A DNA stretch of 64,000 nt from Crossiella cryophila (GTDB lineage Bacteria > Actinomycetota > Actinomycetes > Mycobacteriales > Pseudonocardiaceae): assembly GCF_014204915.1 (NCBI RefSeq), contig NZ_JACHMH010000001.1:9213501-9277500 (forward strand), read 5' to 3'. The notes beneath the pieces were generated by a model, which saw only the letters and a program-made list of their open reading frames with translations, searched no databases and was not told the DNA's origin. Every line of letters begins with the position of its first letter. The first letter of the stretch is position 1. Positions 61,983 through 64,000 of this stretch are shown here, piece by piece. The translations under genes and the position numbers were made by a program.

Positions 61983-63727
61983 GCGCCCCGACGATCTCCA
62001 CTGTGGACCGGGCGTGGCTGGTGCGGTGTGTGGAGCGGGATCTGCGCGAGCTGGCCGAGCTGGACACCGTGGTGCACTCCGTCGGCAACCTGGTCCGCCA
62101 GTCACAGGAGGAACCACCTCGGGCGCGCAGCGCGATCAGGACGCTGTGGGAGACCGCGACCGCGGCACGGAAACGGGCGGCCCCCAACCGCCTGCTGCTC
62201 GCTCGGGTGCGCTCGGTGTTGCAGGACAGCCATTGCACGGTCTCAGCGGCCACCACCGCCGCTGTCGTCCACGGCATCCTGCACGGCTCCATCCGCCCGA
62301 CCGCGCTCACCCCGGACAGCATCACGCAGCCACCGTTGCGGATTCCGCCCTCGGTCGGCGTGCGCCACGGTGCGCTGGCCGACCTGCTGTGCACCACCGG
62401 CAACCTCGCGGACTCGGTGTGGAACCACGCCCATCGCAGCCGGATCGACTTCGACGAGGACCTGCGCCGACTGCGGACCTGGCTGGCGAAGGTGCCCGAA
62501 CTGCGGGCGCCGGACCGCCTGGTGCCCTTGCTGGGCGAATCGTCGGGGGAGTTCCAGGTGCACCGCCACCCACGACCAGTCCACCCGCGTACCGCGGAGC
62601 TGGAAACCCCGTCGATCAGCTACGAGGTGCTTACCGCACCTCAGCTCGATCTGCTGCACACCGCGATTCGGCAAGGGCTCCCGGTCAAGGTAGCCAGCAT
62701 GATGGCCGGCACCACCGCGGAGCCGTTGTCGGCCGGTGCGGCCGTGGCGGCGGTGATGCGCTGCGGGGCCTGGCTGCGCAGGACCATCGACGAGAACGGT
62801 CTGCCGGTCGCGAGTTCCTCCTACACCTCGCGGAGGATCTCGCCCAGCTGGCTGATCGCCGCACCGGTCAAGCGGCACCGGGCTGTTCGGGCGTTCGCGT
62901 TGCACTACACGCCTGAACTCGGCCGGTGGTATCAGATCCTGCGCGGGGACATCCCCGATCTGCGGGGACTCATGCCGATGCGCCGGGCGCATTACCTGGC
63001 GCTGGCCGCGCATGTGGCCGGCGGTGGGCGGCTCTCCGACTTCGCCGAGCACCAGGCCCGGCGGTACCGGGATGTCGTGCAGGCGTGGGACCGGATGACC
63101 ACCTTCACCGCCGAACTCAGGCTCGTTCGCCAGGCGGTCCTGGACGCCGTCGCAGATTGGCCGGCCGAGTACACCGAGGAGGTGAAGCAGCCGCTGGCCG
63201 AGCTGGTGCAGACGGTGCGCACCGGGCTCGCCGAACTCGGTCGCCCGGCCGACCAGGAGATCGGCGCGGCCTACGGGCGGCTGATCAACTGTGACGACGT
63301 GAAAGAGGCGGGTGAGGCGTTCGGCGCGCTGACCGCGGTGCTGACCGGATACCGGAACGCCCTGCGGCGGTTCACCGTGGCCGACCCGACCGACTGGGGC
63401 AGTGCGGAGTTCGCGTTGTTCCACAAGCGGTATCCCGATACCGCCCCGTCGGACTTCGGCACATCGAGCCCACGCGCACACGCGGTCGAGGTAATCCGCG
63501 CCGAGGTACGGCGGTTGCTCGCCGCGCGGCTTCCCGCGGTCCCGGCGACCGAGGTGGCCTTGCTCGCCGAGCTGCACCGGGAGCTGAGCAACGCCGTCCG
63601 CGAACAGCGCAGCCCCGGGCTGGCGTCGTACTGGCGGTTGTGGCTCACCCCCGGTGCGCCCGACGAGCACGTCTGGCGCGCGTTCCTGGAATGGCCGGAC
63701 CTGGTCACACTGGCCACAACCAAGTAG
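61979..63727 (+). CDS. Unknown protein, second gene of the 61.4-63.7 kb operon
   Basis: A 582-residue, largely helical protein with many Arg/Leu/Ala-rich amphipathic segments (AWLVRCVERDLRELAELDTV, LRRLRTWLAKVPELRAPDRL, EYTEEVKQPLAELVQTVRTG). There is no signal peptide, membrane segment or nucleotide-binding motif. I recognise no domain. ATG 61979 overlaps the upstream stop and translation is probably coupled. A strong hairpin 8 bp after the stop ends the unit. TCCACTGTGGA occurs near its start (61997-62007) and encodes Ser-Thr-Val-Asp. Size and context suggest a scaffold or sensor subunit that works with the 208-residue protein. Confidence 0.8.
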   Translation: MSAPTISTVDRAWLVRCVERDLRELAELDTVVHSVGNLVRQSQEEPPRARSAIRTLWETATAARKRAAPNRLLLARVRSVLQDSHCTVSAATTAAVVHGILHGSIRPTALTPDSITQPPLRIPPSVGVRHGALADLLCTTGNLADSVWNHAHRSRIDFDEDLRRLRTWLAKVPELRAPDRLVPLLGESSGEFQVHRHPRPVHPRTAELETPSISYEVLTAPQLDLLHTAIRQGLPVKVASMMAGTTAEPLSAGAAVAAVMRCGAWLRRTIDENGLPVASSSYTSRRISPSWLIAAPVKRHRAVRAFALHYTPELGRWYQILRGDIPDLRGLMPMRRAHYLALAAHVAGGGRLSDFAEHQARRYRDVVQAWDRMTTFTAELRLVRQAVLDAVADWPAEYTEEVKQPLAELVQTVRTGLAELGRPADQEIGAAYGRLINCDDVKEAGEAFGALTAVLTGYRNALRRFTVADPTDWGSAEFALFHKRYPDTAPSDFGTSSPRAHAVEVIRAEVRRLLAARLPAVPATEVALLAELHRELSNAVREQRSPGLASYWRLWLTPGAPDEHVWRAFLEWPDLVTLATTK

Positions 63728-63734
63728 TCCATCT

Positions 63735-63765
63735 GGGAGGGCACCGGTGATCCCGGTGTCCTCCC
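63735..63765 (+). terminator. Terminator after the 61979 gene
   Basis: GGGAGGGCACCGG (63735-63747) pairs with CCGGTGTCCTCCC (63753-63765) over 13 bp with one G-T pair and a 5-base loop, followed by CTTCCCTGTCT. It is 8 bp past the stop. Confidence 0.8.
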
Positions 63766-63796
63766 CTTCCCTGTCTGCACGACCACGGGCGTCGTC

Positions 63797-63807
63797 GCGC
63801 GTTACCT
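63797..63807. promoter_or_regulatory. Island motif, site D (half-site)
   Basis: GCGCGTTACCT is the complement of AGGTAACGCGC, the same 11 bases as site B and the left arm of site C. It lies 47 bp upstream of the ATG at 63854. The second half is not present. Confidence 0.5.
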
Positions 63808-63853
63808 ACGCGGGTGGCAAGCACCACCGCACCCAGCGAAAGGACCATCCGCG

Positions 63854-64000
63854 ATGGCCACCCCCGTACCCTTCTGCGGCGAACTCGATCCCGACTCAGC
63901 GTTTGAACTCCACCTCCGGTTCCGGGTGCCGCTGTGGCGCCTGGAATCCGGGACCCGGCGAATTCAGGCCGCGTTGACCCAGCTGAAACTGTCCAGCCCG
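63854..64000 (+). CDS. Unknown protein, N-terminal part (runs off the window)
   Basis: An open frame from ATG 63854 gives 49 residues without a stop before the window ends (MATPVPFCGELDPDSAFELH, then LRFRVPLWRLESGTRRIQAA). AAGGA lies ten bases upstream. Third-position GC is high. No family can be named from so short a piece. It belongs to the island by position and carries a half-site of the island motif in its upstream region. Confidence 0.65.
   Translation, partial: MATPVPFCGELDPDSAFELHLRFRVPLWRLESGTRRIQAALTQLKLSSP

Overview
The window is high-GC actinomycete chromosome, most likely from the order Pseudonocardiales. This rests on the GC-rich third codon positions, the frequent GTG/TTG starts, and the gene content: mraZ-rsmH-ftsL-ftsI, lexA next to a divergent LysM gene, nrdR-nrdJ, MoxR-DUF58-transglutaminase, DUF3040, DUF2293 and DUF4239. 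The genus cannot be fixed from the sequence.

1-11 kb is ordinary accessory chromosome: a truncated DJ-1/PfpI protein, a WYL regulator, RidA, a DUF2293 protein, an acetyltransferase, a secreted wall-anchored beta-propeller protein, a DUF4239 membrane protein, an NmrA-like oxidoreductase and two unknown genes. 11.3-16.5 kb looks like a small integrated element: a tyrosine integrase, an XRE-type protein, a zinc-ribbon/recombinase-like gene split by an in-frame TAG, and a ParA-like ATPase. It sits behind the 3' end of nrdJ.

16.5-31.1 kb is core: nrdJ-nrdR with an NrdR box; a LysM division-inhibitor-like gene divergent from lexA across several SOS boxes; the start of the division/cell-wall (dcw) cluster (mraZ, rsmH, ftsL-like, ftsI), which stops after ftsI at a terminator facing lexA; and divergently a moxR-DUF58-transglutaminase operon. 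31.2-35.6 kb holds a NarL-type two-component system beside an ABC exporter. 35.6-41.9 kb holds two tandem paralogous NACHT NTPases, probably conflict/immunity proteins. 42-46 kb has DUF3040, a TetR/agmatine deiminase operon with a palindromic operator, and dinB with a perfect SOS box.

46.5-64 kb is an accessory island and the most novel part. A tightly overlapping four-gene operon encodes a DUF4365-type nuclease, two unknown proteins and a dual-ATPase HerA-type protein. Next come a Crp/Fnr regulator, a SWIM-like/MoxR AAA+ gene coupled to a metallopeptidase-like/VWA gene, an NB-ARC protein of lower GC, a stand-alone DnaB-like helicase, and at least three unknown genes. Copies of AGGTAACRCG, two of them palindromic, lie in four intergenic regions of this island. 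An identical 16-bp leader precedes the Crp and AAA+ start codons at the same spacing. These point to one co-regulated multi-ATPase system, probably anti-phage or anti-plasmid; that function is inference.
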